Shown: in pieces, positions 62,441 to 64,000 of the stretch
Position numbering within the stretch: position 1 is the stretch's first letter
Layout: each line of letters opens with the position of its first letter
NCBI GenBank assembly: GCA_965199285.1
Contig: OZ240687.1
Span: 806,001-870,000, forward strand
From: CBDDGJ01 sp965199285
GTDB taxonomy: Bacteria; Pseudomonadota; Alphaproteobacteria; RS24
DNA length: 64,000 nucleotides
Direction of reading: 5' to 3'
Position numbers and translations under genes: made by a program
Notes under the pieces: generated by a model
Databases searched by the model: none
What the model saw: the letters and a program-made list of their open reading frames with translations, nothing else
Told to the model about the DNA's origin: nothing

Positions 62441-63214
62441 ATGAAAATCGAGAGTAAAAAAATTGCCTTCATTGCGTCTGAACTTGCGGATGCACAAGAT
62501 GCGGCTGCTAAATTGCAAAGCCGTTATCACGGTGTTGACGCGGCGGATGCTGATCTTATTGTCGCTTTGGGTGGCGATGGGCTCATGCTGCAAACTTTGC
62601 ACAGCACCATTCATAAACGGGTTCCGATTTTTGGCATGAATTGTGGATCGGTTGGGTTTTTGATGAACCGCTATGATGAAGAGGGGTTACCTGAACGTCT
62701 GGCGGCGGCGAATATGACGCTGCTGCGTCCTTTACGAATGCAAGCGCGCACCGCAAATGGCGATATGCACGAAGCCTTAGCGATTAATGAAGTGTCTTTG
62801 TTACGGCAAAGCGCGCAAGCCGCCAAGCTGGAAATCGAGGTTGATGGTCGGGTGCGGATGGATGAGCTGATTTGCGATGGTGCTTTGCTCGCCACGGCGG
62901 CCGGAAGCACCGCCTATAATTTATCGGCGCATGGACCAATTTTGCCGATTGATGCGCCGCTTTTGGCGCTTACCCCTATCTCGGCATTTCGCCCCCGTCG
63001 CTGGCGTGGCGCATTATTGTCAAACCGGGCGCGGGTTGTGATCAATGTGCTTGAAGACGAGAAACGTCCGGTAAGCGTGGTTGCCGATCATAGCGAATTT
63101 CGCAATGTGGTAAGCGTTGAAATTGTACAAGACCATAATATTGATTTAATCATGCTGTTCGACCATGACCGTAGTCTTGATGAGCGTATTCTGACAGAAC
63201 AATTTATGCCTTAA
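62441..63214 (+). CDS. nadK: NAD kinase
   Basis: A 257-residue NAD kinase of usual length. GGDGLML (44-50) and GMNCGSVGFL bind ATP/NAD, and INEVSLLR, GALLATAAGSTAYNLSAHGPI are family motifs. It makes NADP from NAD. Short spacing to divergent glpK. Confidence 0.95.
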   Translation: MKIESKKIAFIASELADAQDAAAKLQSRYHGVDAADADLIVALGGDGLMLQTLHSTIHKRVPIFGMNCGSVGFLMNRYDEEGLPERLAAANMTLLRPLRMQARTANGDMHEALAINEVSLLRQSAQAAKLEIEVDGRVRMDELICDGALLATAAGSTAYNLSAHGPILPIDAPLLALTPISAFRPRRWRGALLSNRARVVINVLEDEKRPVSVVADHSEFRNVVSVEIVQDHNIDLIMLFDHDRSLDERILTEQFMP

Positions 63215-63228
63215 AACTTTATAGGTTC

Positions 63229-64000
63229 TTAAAATTTTATAGGAAAGCGCAATTCAATAATCGTTACATCGCGACCTCCCCGGTTGAAGCGGAAATTACT
63301 ATTACCATGGGTGAGCCTTATCTGCGCCTTTGGATAAAAGGGCAATTGGTCTTCAATATAATAAAGATGCTCCCGATGTGCTTCTGCAATCGTGGCCGGG
63401 TAATAATCACGAAGCTCATAGCCAAAAGTGATACCATTATGCCAGCCAAATTCGATACTGCCGCGTAGCTCGTTATATTCACGCTCGCCATCATTGGCAT
63501 ATTGCGATGAAAACATCTGGGTAAACTTCCATTCCGGCGTATAGATCTGATCCGCAAAATGCAATGCGACAATCGCTCCCTCACTATGAAATCCATCATA
63601 AGAACGGACAAACAGGTTGAATTCTGTCGTCGCCCTTTTTTGCCGTTTTATATTGATATCAGTCATATTTTTCAAAACCCAATGGCTGAAAAAGGGGAGT
63701 GGCATTCCAAATCTTACATATTTGTTTTTTCGCCGGAGGCCAATTTCATGACTATAATGCGAAATATCAATATCCAACCCCTCAATCCGACCATGAAAGA
63801 TTTTTCCTGTAAGTGTGTAGTGGCGTAACCAGCCATATTCAATATAAATTTCCTGCGTTTTAAGGTCGATCCGTTCAGAAAATCTTAAACCCTCTGCCCG
63901 CGCATCCCCTATGATACTGCCAAACTCACGAATCCGTATCTCGCGCGCCTGTTGATATTTTAAGCTTATTTGTGCTTGCCCCACCGGCTGCAACCAGGCG
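63229..64000 (-). CDS. Outer-membrane beta-barrel-like protein, 5' end cut by window edge
   Basis: The frame is open to the window end with WLQPVGQAQISLKY just inside, the usual start of the mature part of an outer-membrane family of Alphaproteobacteria; the signal peptide would lie beyond base 64000. Alternating hydrophobic strands with aromatic ends, and a final phenylalanine (ELRFPIKF), support a beta-barrel. I cannot name a substrate. It converges on nadK with a 14-base gap. Confidence 0.7.
   Translation of the reverse strand, partial: AWLQPVGQAQISLKYQQAREIRIREFGSIIGDARAEGLRFSERIDLKTQEIYIEYGWLRHYTLTGKIFHGRIEGLDIDISHYSHEIGLRRKNKYVRFGMPLPFFSHWVLKNMTDINIKRQKRATTEFNLFVRSYDGFHSEGAIVALHFADQIYTPEWKFTQMFSSQYANDGEREYNELRGSIEFGWHNGITFGYELRDYYPATIAEAHREHLYYIEDQLPFYPKAQIRLTHGNSNFRFNRGGRDVTIIELRFPIKF

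Overview
The window looks like a piece of an alphaproteobacterial chromosome, probably from a free-living, possibly marine, heterotroph. Four things point there: an uninterrupted dcw cluster ending in an FtsZ with a very long linker; the ATP-type pckA next to a ChvI/ChvG two-component pair followed by a short HPr kinase, a mannose-type EIIA and HPr; a gene-transfer-agent-type 3TM holin; and a PopZ-like small protein. Intergenic DNA is strikingly AT-rich. The species cannot be named from the sequence.

Region 1 (1-17,716) is a catabolic island. It holds an acyl-CoA-dehydrogenase-fold flavin monooxygenase (cut by the left edge), an acyl-CoA ligase, four SDRs, two SnoaL-like genes (one degraded), a TonB receptor, an alkylsulfatase-like metallo-beta-lactamase-fold hydrolase, two MFS permeases, an old-yellow-enzyme reductase, a KshA-like Rieske oxygenase and a lipoprotein amidohydrolase. 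The mix suits uptake and ring attack of a polycyclic or terpenoid/steroid-type compound, possibly delivered as a sulfate ester; this is inference. Four promoter regions share TGCGTA-type half-sites, so the island may be one regulon, yet no regulator gene lies inside it.

Region 2 (17,737-24,560) carries tRNA-Arg and tRNA-Leu, assorted single genes (NDUFA9-like protein, methyltransferase, MBL hydrolase, GNAT, small exported and membrane proteins), a frameshifted lipoprotein gene, and a repeat-rich patch around a thermonuclease-family gene. That patch has inverted 41-42 bp repeats, structured tandem non-coding elements and a palindrome inserted inside the nuclease reading frame.

Region 3 (24,522-42,970) is the division and cell-wall cluster mraZ-rsmH-ftsL-ftsI-murE-murF-mraY-murD-ftsW-murG-murC-murB-ddl-ftsQ-ftsA-ftsZ. 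It is preceded by four TCCCA-type repeats at exact 10-bp spacing that match the known MraZ operator pattern. Most genes overlap or nearly touch.

Region 4 (43,065-54,963) has the PopZ-like gene, a TauD-type dioxygenase, an SDR, a GNAT, a coiled-coil DUF1640-like protein with 21-bp repeats, two crotonases, a CYP153-like P450, a 1023-residue TonB receptor, an orphan GTA-type holin and pckA. Hydroxylation of alkyl chains, beta-oxidation-type steps and outer-membrane uptake fit together here.

Region 5 (55,202-64,000) is chvI-chvG-hprK-EIIA-ptsH, a RelB/YafQ-type toxin-antitoxin pair whose toxin is frameshifted, a cytochrome c', a class II aldolase-family protein, glpK diverging from nadK, and an outer-membrane beta-barrel gene cut by the right edge.
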